Source of the DNA: Atopsyche davidsoni
Taxonomy: Eukaryota; Arthropoda; Insecta; Trichoptera; Hydrobiosidae
Reading direction: 5' to 3'
NCBI GenBank assembly: GCA_022113835.1
Contig: JAILWY010000019.1
Span: 6,658,001-6,722,000, forward strand
DNA length: 64,000 nucleotides
The notes under the pieces are model-generated. The model had not been told where the DNA came from. It saw nothing but the letters and a program-made list of their open reading frames with translations, and ran no database searches. Of the stretch, positions 19,770 to 30,500 are shown one piece after another. Position numbers and translations under genes: made by a program. The stretch's first letter is position 1. Each line of letters opens with the position of its first letter.

Positions 19770-20345
19770 AGTTAGAAGAAGGAACTTAAATATCTACATC
19801 TACAATAAAGAAGTGTAGAGTTATAAGTTTTAGGTATTTGGACAGCTGGTTGAATGAGAACTGGGATCCTGACCAAGAAATCAAAATGAGAATTGAGACA
19901 GCACGCAGTACGCAGTACGTTTAATAGTACTATGCTCAATATATATAACCTTGAAATCTCGATGGAGATTCACCAAATGTTGTCGTCTCGGTTCTCCGTA
20001 TGGAGTCGAAGCTTGAACACTCAAGACAGCTACTATGTGAAGAACTGAGGCCGCAGAAATATGCCTGTATAGGAAAATCATTGTTAAGAGACTATCACAG
20101 AATGAGCAAAGAAAGTGAACTCTTGACGTTGGTAATTAAGCGGAAGGTCTCTTAATTTGGCCACATTATTCGTAACAATAAGCATGGTATCCTCCAGCTG
20201 ATTGTCTAAAGAATAAGGGGCATTGGAAAGAAGGAAGTTCACGTGAAAGTGCATCCGGATTGGTGAGACTGGCCCAGGATAGGGATACGTTCGAGGAAAT
20301 GGTCACCAACCTCCTGCGGGGAGAGGCAAGTTAGAAGCATCCATC
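19770..20345 (+). pseudogene. LINE reverse-transcriptase C-terminal relic
   Basis: Fragmentary translation in several frames reads SWLNENWDPDQEIKMRIE, TARSTF, then VIKRK, GHIIRNN and HGILQLIV, then LAQDRDTFEEMVTNLLRGE-like sequence. This is the characteristic end of insect endonuclease/RT LINE proteins (NxxWDPDxEIKxRIExARS ... YLGHI.R ... R..F..MV.NL). Many frameshifts and stops. The closing phrase 'gaaatggtcaccaacctcct' recurs at least ten times elsewhere in the window. Confidence 0.8.
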
Positions 20346-20392
20346 CAAATCCATATCAATTGTGAGATTGTAAGATTGTAAAATGTAAGATT

Positions 20393-20700
20393 TTATATCG
20401 GGACATATGTATGCGTGGCGGTGCATGAATGTTTATATTCGAGGGGGCTGCGGGACTGCGGGACTGCGGGGTTGCGGGGTTGCGGGGCTGCGGGGCTGCG
20501 GGACTGCGGGGCGAGATAAACCGTAGCGCTGGGAACCACCTGTCGCAAAGTGCTGCCCGATTTTAATTCTTCGCATCGACTTTGAACAATCTGACTCACC
20601 GATTGATATTTCAACGCTTCGTCTACGGAATAATCTTCGAAATACTGTCCATCTGCCGTGTTTTTAATGTTTGAGCGTAACAAGCGTTGCAATTTTTATA
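20393..20700 (-). other. Unrecognised open frame with 9-bp coding minisatellite
   Basis: A 99-codon minus-strand frame without ATG start (NIKNTADGQYFEDYSVDEAL, then a Pro/Gln/Ser-rich end). The C-terminal half comes from a GGACTGCGG-type 9-bp repeat at 20,450-20,513, which is probably not coding. A strong donor (CG|GTGAGT, minus strand, near 20,600) could end an exon before the repeat. Not matched to any family. Confidence 0.25.
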
Positions 20701-21357
20701 ATCTATGTTTGTGTACACTGAAGCACAAGGTACAATTTTAAAGGGTGAATATATTTTAAAAGATTGCAAAAGTATACATTTTTTACTTAAAGTAATACGA
20801 ATAAAGCCGTACACACGCGACCGATTTGCAATTAGTCGAAAATCATTCGAAGGTTCTACAGATCATTAATCTTTCGCCTGATTGCGGCGGCGTTTATCTC
20901 GCACGTGTAACACCTGTCCCATCCTGGCAGCTTCAGGTAAACAAGGAGCAGGTGAGTCCGCACTCGTAGGTGTAAAAAGTTGTATCCTCTTATCTCCAAA
21001 GGCGTGGTGCAATCTTGCTCCACGATAAGGACTCTGTCGTGGTTTGTTTGGTTTATGTGTTCACTTTCTCTCTTGGAATTCTGTGAAATACCTCCCTTAT
21101 ACGCCCAGAGCCGAATCGCATACAAATGATTAATAATTTTTTTATTTGTGCATGTTCTAAAGATGTTTTGGACTATAAAAGATCTGTGTTACGAAGCACC
21201 CTAAATATAAATAAAATAATTAATAATATAAATTCAACAGGTCTCAATCGAGCCCCCCCCCCCGAATCAAGTTAAAAATTTAAATTCGTAACGGCACCCA
21301 TCACAATGTTGGTTTGATTTATCCAATGAAATCTCTTAAATTGTGAAAACAGCAGTT
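20701..21357. other. Gene-free or unresolved stretch
   Basis: A minus-strand frame at 20,856-21,125 (89 codons, ends INAAAIRRKINDL) has normal-looking composition, but I recognise no domain and see no splice context. A run of nine C's lies near 21,255. Confidence 0.3.
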
Positions 21358-21592
21358 TGTAAGGACCCGACCTTCGAGTCAGGAGTCAAGTGCCTCCAGC
21401 ATGAAGACCTCATGCGGGCCAATCAGCCGCAGACGTGCCCGATGAGAGGAAGCGCTACGTCATCACAGGAGAGGCCCCTATCCAGTCTACGAGCGGGCTC
21501 CTCGTTAATCGTAGATAAGACACGGGGTCTTTATTCGTCGGTCAGTGTTTAATAACCGACCGTTGTAATAAATTAGATAAAAAATAATTACA
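21358..21592 (+). mobile_element. Possible solo LTR
   Basis: A 235-bp GC-richer segment starts TGTAAGGACC and ends AATTACA, so the ends are TG...CA with a short inverted TGTAA/TTACA. Inside are TCAGTG (initiator-like, about 21,541) and AATAAA shortly after, the layout of an insect LTR promoter/poly(A) region. No convincing target duplication was seen, so this is tentative. Confidence 0.35.
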
Positions 21593-22739
21593 CAGGCGAA
21601 TATTCGTCCTCGAGTACGAAAGCGATTTATTCATCCGAGAATTATGCTTTTTTTAAGTAACATTCATTATATAAACACTCATGTGCTGGTAAATTTCTAC
21701 TTTTTAGTAAAACCAAACAGCTGCAGCCGTGAATAAAAAGAACAACAACAGCTAACAACATACGAGAAAAACTGTTAATATTATGTATAGTTATAATATA
21801 ATTAATTGTTAATATATAGAAAATCTTTTTCGCATTTCTCCCGAGCACTCTCCTGTACGGCCTGTTATCTGTCTCCGGATTCTTTTATCTATATTCCACA
21901 AGCGGTGGACACCCAAGCTCAGATAATCTGGCAAGTAAAAAAAAAAAACAATGATTCTGAAACAATGATTTTTAATATGAAAACACACATTTTTCATATT
22001 AAAAATCAATAAGAAGTAGTGCATCTAACTTTTTGCATTTAAATTTGTTTGATTGGTGCAGTATAACACATTTTTAAAAATTCCTCCAGGCTTTAGATTC
22101 AAACAGAAAATACGTTATCTGATTCAGTGGTTATTTAGTATTTATATATAATTCACTAGACTTATTTGCAGTGTAACAATACGTAACCTGGCACTCTTGA
22201 CATTGACTAAGAAATGACGATTTCAAAATTATTGATGTCATAGCTTCAAAAACAGGTCAAACATAGCTTTGCGGTTGTAACGCAGTATCCCTGAGACGAT
22301 ATATTCACGACAAGCAAGCTTGGAAACTACGATTTGTGTTGTAACGTGCGTGGGCTTTGTTCAAATATCAACTCTAATTTCCAGTAGTATAAATTTTATT
22401 CAGTGTTTTTAACACATGTTATTGTTGTGTAGTTATTGCGTCCAGGGGTTGTACGAGAGGGAGGGCGATCACTATCGCTTCGTGTCACTTTTGTGACATT
22501 TGAGGTGTCAGGGATCCCCTTCAAGGACTACAGTTATGAAACCCACTAACTTTTTAGGCAGAGTGCACTTCTAATCCTCCTAAATTTTGTTGCTTGTGCT
22601 GCCAATCTGTCCCCTGAGCGTTTGTAAAGGATCGATACTGGGATGATTGGGAAGTGCCTTGTGCTATTGTTTCTGCAACCTAAACTCTAGAGCTTTGTAA
22701 GGAAATGATTGGGCAGCAGCAATACGCAAACGTTTCCTT
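21593..22739. other. Gene-free stretch
   Basis: AT-rich, with a short R560-like fragment ('tttgattggtgcagt', near 22,050) and a small inverted repeat near 21,975-22,005 ('aatgatttttaatatgaaaa' against its complement). No gene supported. Confidence 0.4.
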
Positions 22740-22749
22740 CGAATATAAA

Positions 22750-23158
22750 ACTGTAAAAGTGGGCAATATCGACCCCCAGGGTCGATGACAGCGAAAAATT
22801 AAATTGGGGATCCATGAACTGTAAATGGGGGTCGACGAGAGTGGATCCCATTTAAGCAGGTCATCACCAAAATACCACAGTGGATTATCAATCCATACGG
22901 TTACATTGAATCGTATGATCGGAAAAAGCACTAATGAAGAACTAAAGGTGCAGTTTAGAAAGCAATTTTGGCTTCACCTGCTATTTAACTTGCATGGACT
23001 ATCGCAAGAAGGTTTTTGATAGCTTTTCCATATTCATTCCTCGTGATATAAATAGATTGGAAATCACTGGCCGAGGAGATTTAAAGTTAAATCTGACCTA
23101 TTTGAAGCCAAATATCAAAAATTTGCAATCAAAGCATCAGACCCACCCCTCCCATTAA
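22750..23158 (+). pseudogene. hAT element relic with transposase C-terminus
   Basis: The start (CAATATCGACCCC) matches the terminal part of the hAT mini-element at 44,675. From 22,921 the reading contains STNEELKVQF and WLHLLFNLH, then in another frame DINRLEITGRGDLKLNL and a terminus ending HQTHPSH before TAA at 23,156-23,158. Both are typical of ZBED5/FAM200-like hAT transposase C-termini (EELKVQF..FW.L; ...HPSH end). Most of the protein is missing. Confidence 0.75.
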
Positions 23159-23279
23159 AAGTATTGATTCTTTTAGTGAATGTTACTATATATGCATGTT
23201 GTGTGTTTTTATTTATAAAGGTATACAGTAATCTCGGATATAGCGGACAAAAAATCCGGTCAAATGTAAAAATTCAATA

Positions 23280-23395
23280 TTAGCCAGGCACAAAAGTTTG
23301 GGGACTTCTGCATTACACTATTCTCCCTAAACTATGAATACTTGTTCAGCATAAGTATATGAAGAGAGTAACCCGAAGAAGAAGCCCTTCTAATA
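23280..23395 (+). repeat. LINE 3'-tail type repeat
   Basis: Contains 'cattacactattctccc', 'gcataagtatatga' and a GAAGAAGAAG end, the order seen at 32,990-33,060 and 59,230-59,345. Non-coding remnant. Confidence 0.5.
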
Positions 23396-23816
23396 AAGTT
23401 TGTGTGTATGATAACGCTACATGAGAATGTGTTTTTTTCTAATACTAAAAATATATTGCTAAGCATACCACAAGTATTAGTTCGGATTAAATCGTTGTTA
23501 GTAAAGCCAAGGATCGGTGATATATTTGCACGTGACAGAGGTGGGTTTAGTCATTCTCCTAAACGTGGCGTATTTATAATGTTAGTCGTCGATCTAGGAC
23601 GACCACTGCCCACAGCCAGTGACGTGGTGTGCTGAGTTCAGGATTCTGCACTGCTAGGGATGTGCATTCGATTTGACTCGCAAAATATCGAGTCATCAAG
23701 TCTCGATATAATATCAATGATCCGTCGATTCATTCGATTTCACCGGTGTAGCAATTTGACAATATTCATTTATAGATTCAATTAGAAAAAAAAACACTGA
23801 AGTATTGATTTGACAA

Positions 23817-23822
<6 letters not shown>

Positions 23823-23898
<76 letters not shown>
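23823..23898. repeat. (TA)n microsatellite
   Basis: About 38 uninterrupted TA units, ending exactly where a TA-targeting transposon begins. Confidence 0.95.
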
Positions 23899-23901
<3 letters not shown>

Positions 23902-24318
23902 GGTGTCCAAAAATAGTATTGCGTATTTGTTTTAGCGTTGAATTTGATTAAATTTTGAGTTGCAGGAGTTTCAAGGTGACAAACTCAAAAACGTGGTCAT
24001 ACATCCGATCAATCAATCGAAGCTGCTGACGAATTATTCCCTAATAAGGTTATTTCACGTAGAGGTAACATCAAGAAGCCCCGACCTTAGCCCTCTTGAC
24101 TATTTCGTATTGGGATACCTTAAAAGTAGGGTTTATGAGAATAATCCGACGAACCCAACGAAGTTGAAACAGCAGCAATATTAGCGTGTTATCAGCAATC
24201 TTCATTATCATAACATCATCATCTTTTCGAAATAATTTTCCAAATTCCAAATACTTGATTACCAGTAGTTTTTGTTTTACTGAACTAACAAATACCCGAT
24301 ACTCTGTTTGGACACCCA
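23899..24318 (+). mobile_element. Tc1/mariner-like internal-deletion derivative, copy 1
   Basis: TIRs start CAGGGTGTCCAAA and end with the complement of GGGTGTCCAAACAGAGTATC, next to a TA target. Inside is a remnant of the transposase 3' half: INQSKLLTNYSLI, RSPDLSPLDYFV and GYLKSRVYENNP, i.e. the region of the last catalytic residue in the SPDLxPLDYFxWGYLK subgroup. The N-terminal part is missing. Confidence 0.8.
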
Positions 24319-26829
24319 AGATTGAAAAATTGTAGTATGAAATAATATATAATCAAAATATACATTATGGTGTGTATTTTTTTGATAGATGCGACAGTTG
24401 CACCCCTAGCAAAGAGGCTTTCGGGCCGTAAGACGTGTATTTGGTTAGGTTGTTAATTAGTTGCTTTAACAAACGATGACTCACCATTTGTATCTCGGCC
24501 CACCATCTTGAGGCCGGCTGACGTCACAGACCTCTAAAGGGACCGTTATCCTGGACCCCAGATAGACCTGGATCCCGAATTCTTCTGATCTATCGATTAT
24601 AAAATTTCAAACACAATCTTAACCCTTTCGAAAAAATCACGAATAAAAATATGTATTTTTAATTCACATGAAAATATGCAATACACATAAAAATAAACAT
24701 AGCAATAGTTATGTCTGAACATATTTAGTAAATTGATGTTTTAACTTGTGTTTGTTTCATTCTCAAATTTATAAATAAATTAATCCATTTAAACATGCGT
24801 TATGGTATGTTAAAAGTGGGCGAAAACTCGAATGTCTATATAGATTGTGTAAAATCTCACAATTTCCATGAAATATACTAGCCTAACTAAACTTCCTTTA
24901 AGTCTACAATTTTAGGGATTTTCATATAAAAAAAGCAATAATTAGAGCATTTTTTATGCAGTTCGTGTGACGTGGTTTGGTTTCAATCGTTTTGGTGGTT
25001 TTTGTGTTGAGTTTCGTCGACTGATTGTGTTGTGATTGTCAATTAACTCACTCGATCGGACTACAACTATTATTTTTCAGAACAATGCAAGTTTTAATGA
25101 CGATTTCGCCTGCAAAAAGCATGTCAGCTCCGTTTTTTTTTTCAACGAAAAGATTGGCCTAAATTTTCGACGTCAACACGTTATATTTGTAGTTGTCTTG
25201 GAGCATACTTTCTCGACGTTTCACGTGAATCGAGCTTCTAATAACATAAAACACTGTAAAATGGATCAAATCGACATGACACTCCCGACACAACATAACT
25301 CCCGATATTCATTTATATATCCGATTACATTGCGATGTCGACATGCTGAATGCTATATTTTTTTATTTTAAAAATAAAAATGTCATTGCATCGTACATTG
25401 ATGAAGCACTTCAAGCTAACCCCTTAAAAAAAGATACAAACACGCTAATCATACAAAGGGGCAGTTGGTCCGAATAATATGGCACAAGTCATGATGATAT
25501 TATCAAATATAAAACCTGTATAGGCAAAATCGTATTTACTGTGACGGTCTTCACAAAAAAACCAATATATATAACAAGTGCGTTGTTTCACATATGGGAT
25601 ATGATTGTTAAAAATTCTCGATTAGTACCGATATCTCGTTAAATGGCTGTTGGAGAGTTTCTTTAATATGTGAAAAAAAAAAAAGTACTTAATCATATCA
25701 ATCAAAAATAAAACGTGTATAGGCAAAATCGCACTTACTGTGACGGTCTTCCCAATATATTGAGAATGAACATTTGACATTTTTGAAGTACTGATTTAAG
25801 TTTTCGGATGGAGTGTTGTGCAGTTACTTTTTGTACTCCGTGTGGCGAAAAAATAACCGGTTTGCCAGCACCCTGTACCCGTGTACGTATGCGAGATTGC
25901 GTATTTGAACATGTGGACAAAGATACACACGGAGACGCGCTGGTTGTCGGTTTGCATCTTCTTGTTTACCTGACCGATCGACACTAATTAACCGTGTTAA
26001 AATATTCCTGTTTGCGAAACACTGTGTCACGGACGCGTGTCGCAGAAAATTTGCCGAACGAACTTCTCTGACAGTGCCAGCCAGCTCCACGAATCGCGGC
26101 CGATGAATCGGTGGTTTGGATTTTGAAATTGCGTACGAGCTTGTTGCGCATGTCGAATTTTTTTTATGTGACGTACATTTTATGATTCTTTTGTACTTGG
26201 ATTATTCATGGTGATTTGTGACGAGTAGAGCCTCATTTTGCATTCAAGATTATTTTACTGGTAATATATTAATGCGTTTCAAGACTGTATCCTGTGATCC
26301 TGCGCGCAGGTTGGGGGGGCTTACAATAAGTGGCTCAAGTGGTGGAGAATTCTCTTTTTCGTTAAGGAATTTGGATGGAGATAAAAAAAAACCTTGGTTT
26401 CCATATTTCATGAGAAAAAAGTGGTTTTATACGCGCGCTTCGCAAGATATTTCTGGTTCCCAGTTGGACATATTCCTGGAACCGATGTTTCTAGAAAGAT
26501 TCTGATGTTATTCCCACTCGAAGGAAGGTTATGCTTTTTTGGGTTATAAAACACCAGTGTTTTAGTCTAACTGCTTTCGTCACATGAACACGTGCCAGAA
26601 TCCTCTCACGCTGAAAATTAATGGCTGTAATTTGAGACGTTTCCTTGGGTTGTTGATTTATCAATGTAGTGAGAACATCGCAGGCTAATTGATCAATTAA
26701 TCATCTAATGTTAGGGGTTGGCGGTGAAAGCGGAGGCGAGGGGTACAACTCTTGTTTAGACCCCAAGGGTCGGCCACGATGCAAGTAACATAGTTATATA
26801 GTATAATTGCTTAAGAGTCTAGGTCCCAT
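24319..26829. other. Gene-free stretch
   Basis: Includes two near-copies of 'aggcaaaatcg.acttactgtgacggtctt' (about 25,520 and 25,722). About 25,820-26,100 has several overlapping minus-strand frames and higher GC (CG-rich around 26,030-26,110); it could be a promoter or CpG-rich exon, but nothing is recognised. TGACGTCA lies near 24,520. Confidence 0.35.
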
Positions 26830-27395
26830 AATCGAGTTTTTTTGATCATTTTCTAGTCCGTTTTGCGAAAAATCGACTGCACCGATCAAAAATATTTAAA
26901 TGCAAAAAGTTTGATACATCCCTTCTTCCGAACACAATATATTTTTATTTCTTGTAAATTTACTATTAATATGATAAATATGTGTTTTTCCGATTAAAGT
27001 GTAGGAATTTGGAGATTCGTCCGGTACATTTTCCAAGAATCCTAAACATTTAAAAGTAATTTTTTCAATTGGAATTGAAAGATTGAATATAAAACATGTG
27101 CGTCTTATAAATTTAAAAATTAAAAAAAAAAAAACTTTAACAAACTTTGGTTTTGAAAAGTCGCCATTTTATCCAATTTTTCAACATCTTCAAGATTTTA
27201 TTTTACCCTAAAAATGGACGTAAATTAAATATTAAAAAAACGGTAAATATAATTTATAGTTTTTTCAATACTCTGTAAAAAAATCTACTTTCGACATAGA
27301 AAAATAAAGTGACAATTAAATTAATTAAATAACACGATTTCGCCAGGTAATGGACTGCCTCTAGTGTCAAAAGGCTAAAAGCAACTGCCTTAACG
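26830..27395 (+). repeat. R560 interspersed repeat, copy 3 (most complete)
   Basis: From 'tcgagtttttttgatc' to 'caactgccttaa'. Contains 'gactgcaccgatcaaa', 'atatgataaatatgtg', 'ttcaacatcttcaag' and 'atttcgccaggtaatg'. Best reference copy for the family; no reading frame. Confidence 0.8.
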
Positions 27396-27567
27396 TACGT
27401 ACGTGTAATTACGAGTATATTTTTTTAATAATGAAAAGAGTGAAAGAGCCTGGTAAAAAAATTCCGGCTGCAACGTTCAAAAACAATTGTTTTAAATTCG
27501 CAGGCTTTCGGTGGTTGTTTTTTAAGTTATAACCGTCGTTTTAACAGTCGCGAAGGTTGTTAAATCA

Positions 27568-27900
27568 ATGAGCCGGCGACAGCACTGGCTTAAAATTATG
27601 GACGCCGTCTCATGCGAGGGTGTCGGAAGCCGCTCGATGTGGACCCTTCGTCCAGATTTGGACAAGCTGAAGCAAATCTGGTCTCAAATCCGTCTGGTGA
27701 GGGTGGTCATCACGGATGTCACCCCTTGCGAGGGTGTCTTCGAAGGACTCAGCGACTCATCCGACTGTCCGATTGTCGGTGTCGAGAACGACGAGAGGCG
27801 ACCTTCCACCACAATCCGACTACTCACACTACCCGAAAGCTCACAACTCAGTGTTTCTAATTTTCGGCGTCATCTGTTCGACGTCCTAAGTATAAAATGA
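27568..27900 (+). CDS. Unrecognised 110-aa reading frame
   Basis: ATG at 27,568 (MSRRQHWLKIMDAVSCEGVG...) to TGA at 27,898, in a locally GC-rich patch with a second open frame overlapping it. The phrases VSCEGVGS and VTPCEGVFEG reflect an internal DNA repeat ('tgcgagggtgtc' twice). No domain, signal or splice context is recognised. It may be a real small gene or part of an unknown repeat. Confidence 0.3.
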   Translation: MSRRQHWLKIMDAVSCEGVGSRSMWTLRPDLDKLKQIWSQIRLVRVVITDVTPCEGVFEGLSDSSDCPIVGVENDERRPSTTIRLLTLPESSQLSVSNFRRHLFDVLSIK

Positions 27901-29263
27901 ATACGTCGAATTTTAGGTTAATACGGAGCTGAGCGCAGTATCTTGGGTGCGCTTTTCCGGAATGGAGCGTCGAAATTTGACGCATATGAAAGAATCCAAG
28001 AAGGGGACTATAACAGCGCGAGAATTCCACTTGCAAATGAACACTTTAACAAGAAAAAACATGAGTGATTTCAATGGTTAGGTTGCGTTTGCTTTGATCA
28101 GTTGTATGAACGTTGTGCGATTGTCTATTTACACCTGTGCTAAGCCTCTCTCGGGCGACTGGAAGAATTCCAGTCTGGTGCCATCTGTCATATGAAGTTC
28201 CACAGTCCGCGGAGACAGAGATTCGATAGACACGTGGATACACCGTCGAGTCTATTCAGAAATCTAGCAGAACCGCCCGATCTCACATTGAATTCTTAGA
28301 CATATCGAAAAAATTGTTTGAAGTTCAATGACATTAAAAACACTGCTAAAAGTCGAATTGGCAAACGTGCGAAATTTTGATAACTTAAAGCTGTGATTTT
28401 GCGGCATGCGGTGCTTATTCGAATAGCGTGCCTTTGGGTATTATATTGCACCTTCTTCGCAGACAAATAGAGAAGACAACAGCAGGTGTCCGGTGTTTAT
28501 CTGATCAGAATACCCTAGTGTAGCAGAATCGCGGCTGACGAGTTATCGACGTTCAATGGAATTCCGACTCTACCGACGGTGGGCGTGGATTTATAGTCTC
28601 CGTCTGCTGCGTAGTGATGGGTTAGGACTCAGCTTCGAGCTTGAATTGATACGAATATAAAATGGTCATGAAGCAGGAACACGTGAAGCATACGCTTGAG
28701 AACAAACCGAATCTGCTTCTCTAAAATGAAGCACACCCTCAAGCAGCAAAGCAGCTTGAACAGTGATGAAAAGCATTTCTAGTTCGTGCGTCAACATATT
28801 CATTGAATCTGCTGTCTGATCTTACCGTCATGGCAATTTTTTTTAAATCGCCCCAAAAAAACTCTAAACTATACGCGGTCTATTATTTTAGTAGACCAGC
28901 TATATAGAGAAGCTGGGCTATTTGTGAATTATAGATTGCTATTGTTGGGTCCGTGCGGCTGTTTCTCCCGCAAACCTGGACTTCTATTCGACCTTTTTGT
29001 TCGACTCCCGGTGGTATGTCTGATTTTTTTCTGTTGAACATGAACGACTTCTTCACTTTGTTGTAAATTCTCCGTATGATTTCCTCAAAATCTGGAAATA
29101 TGATTTTAACGTCATCGTTAATCACAATAATAACCTTACAAAAATTAACTTTAATGCTGTGACATCTGTTAAGCCAATGTGCGTATTGAATTCACAAATT
29201 AAATAAATCTTATATAATTTCTTTCTAATACTTGTTTTGTTAAACATATTATTGTTGTACTAG
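27901..29263. other. Gene-free stretch
   Basis: Mixed AT-rich sequence. The minus-strand frame at 28,046-28,243 looks partly coding (VSADCGTSYDRWHQTG) but is unplaced. Nothing else can be supported. Confidence 0.35.
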
Positions 29264-29700
29264 TTTAGAAGTGGCTGGAGGTCGGAATTAGCGGAGAGTT
29301 ATTGAGTCTGGCCCAGAATCGAAATATGTTGGATGAAATGGTCACCAACCTCATATGAGGAGAGGCATCAGAAGAAGAAGAAATGGTTGTTTATACATTG
29401 TTAAATCGGGTGTCTACAGTAGAAAGTGCTGGTGATGAGATAATGAAATCGAGATGGCCAGGTGTTGTAAAGGTAGACTGTCGCGCTTTGGGCAAGGCCG
29501 AAGGAGAACAAAGATTCGCAGATGGTTGGAAGCATCGAGAATGGTGATGATGGATCATGTTATAATGATTTTACGTAACTTTGTGGTGTATCTATATTTA
29601 AGTGCACCCACGCATTCTTTACACTGTACAGATGCTTGAAGACTTGAAAATATAACGCGGAAAACGTCTCGGCAATAAGTCCAAGTAAAAGCGACAGGGA
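29264..29700 (+). repeat. LINE 3' end plus attached repeat, copy 1
   Basis: Starts 'gaggtcggaattagcg', then 'gtctggcccag', 'gaaatggtcaccaacctc' and a GAAGAAGAAG tail. It continues into about 300 bp ('agaaagtgctggtgat', 'ggccaggtgttgt', 'gcaaggccgaaggaga', 'tggttggaagcatcgaga') found in the same order at 39,695-40,085. The first part is the end of the LINE coding region. Confidence 0.75.
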
Positions 29701-29845
29701 GTTCTCAGATTAAGGTGACATAGGCTACATTTAGAACAGGAAAGTATAATAAAAACGTTATAAACAAATTTACGAAGGACCAAAACCTCAAAGCATAAAA
29801 TATTTCATTACTTTTAATGTGAAGTGAAAATAAATATTTTTAATC

Positions 29846-30005
29846 TTGTTGAGGGACAAGGGATTTGTTTGGTGAAGATCCATTTTTTATTAATGATATG
29901 GTTTACTTTTTATACTTTCTTCACGTTGAGTTAATTTTAGTTTTAGCTAAAATAAACTCAACGTGAAGAAAGTATAAAAAGTTTACCCATACCGTTAATA
30001 AAAAA
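29846..30005. repeat. Foldback with the same 40-bp cap as the copy-C insertion
   Basis: The cap (GTTGAGGGACAAGG...GGTGAAGATCC) matches 13,345-13,384. It is followed by near-perfect arms, 29,884-29,940 and 29,947-30,005 ('tttatactttcttcacgttg' and complement), with a loop of about 6 nt. The arms are unrelated in sequence to those at 13,391-13,636. Confidence 0.8.
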
Positions 30006-30099
30006 ATATTATTAAAGTTATTTTTAAGAGTTGAACTGAGCTCGCAAAACCGCAACACACGCAAGTTAAAAATTAAATACGATTATAATAAATATTAAG

Positions 30100-30222
30100 T
30101 AATATTTTTGAATAAAATACTTGAGTGATTTTCCACATTTTTGTTTTTATTAGTGACCGGTTTCGCCAACCTATCACGTTGGCATTATTAAAATCACTCA
30201 AGTATTTTATTCAAAAATATTA
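30100..30222. repeat. Foldback with perfect 33-bp arms and hammerhead-like core
   Basis: Arms 30,100-30,132 and 30,190-30,222 are exact inverted repeats ('aataaaatacttgagtgatt'). The centre, read on the minus strand, holds a decayed core, GCCAAC/GTTGGC stem II, GAAAC and a GTC triplet. Confidence 0.85.
30150..30198 (-). ncRNA. Decayed hammerhead-like motif 2
   Basis: Minus strand: TTAATAA stands where CTGATGA is expected (three transitions), then an extra T, then stem II GCCAAC...GTTGGC (perfect, different sequence from motif 1), GAAAC, 2-nt loop CG, cleavage triplet GTC. The core is mutated, so it is probably inactive; stem II and the GAAAC...GTC part are intact. Confidence 0.4.
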
Positions 30223-30265
30223 AAATGGAATTCCACCAAGTACTCTCGGTCAAAAATATTGAATT
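30221..30265 (+). repeat. Shared 42-bp tail segment
   Basis: 'taaaatggaattccaccaag' followed by 'tctcggtcaaaaatatt' recurs at about 44,884-44,928 inside a hAT mini-element. It begins at the last bases of the foldback arm. Confidence 0.7.
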
Positions 30266-30435
30266 TCTTAAATATTAAGTATGTATTTTTCTAAGGAATG
30301 CTTTTTTTTTTTTTACTATTTTGTGCAAGAATTGGTTATTTAGGGATGAAGGGATGGAATTCATGTAAATCAAAGTAATGTACTATAAAAAAAGCCTATC
30401 AACTATTCACATTTATATTGTGGTTAGGATTTATT

Positions 30436-30490
30436 GTGTCTTTAACAGTTTCGGTCACGGTACTGGGACCATCTTCAGGGACTCATCTAA
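30436..30490 (-). ncRNA. Hammerhead-like motif 3
   Basis: Minus strand: CTGAAGA (a permitted core variant), an extra T, stem II GGTCCC against GTGACC (one mismatch), GAAAC, then TGTTA. The cleavage triplet and stem I are poor. It has the same architecture as the other two with a third, unrelated stem II. Likely a retroelement-end remnant. Confidence 0.35.
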
Positions 30491-30500
30491 TAACAGCGGC

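Noticed and set aside
25824..26090. Overlapping minus-strand frames in a CG-rich patch
   Set aside because: Three frames are open at once over the same bases, which points to composition rather than one coding frame.
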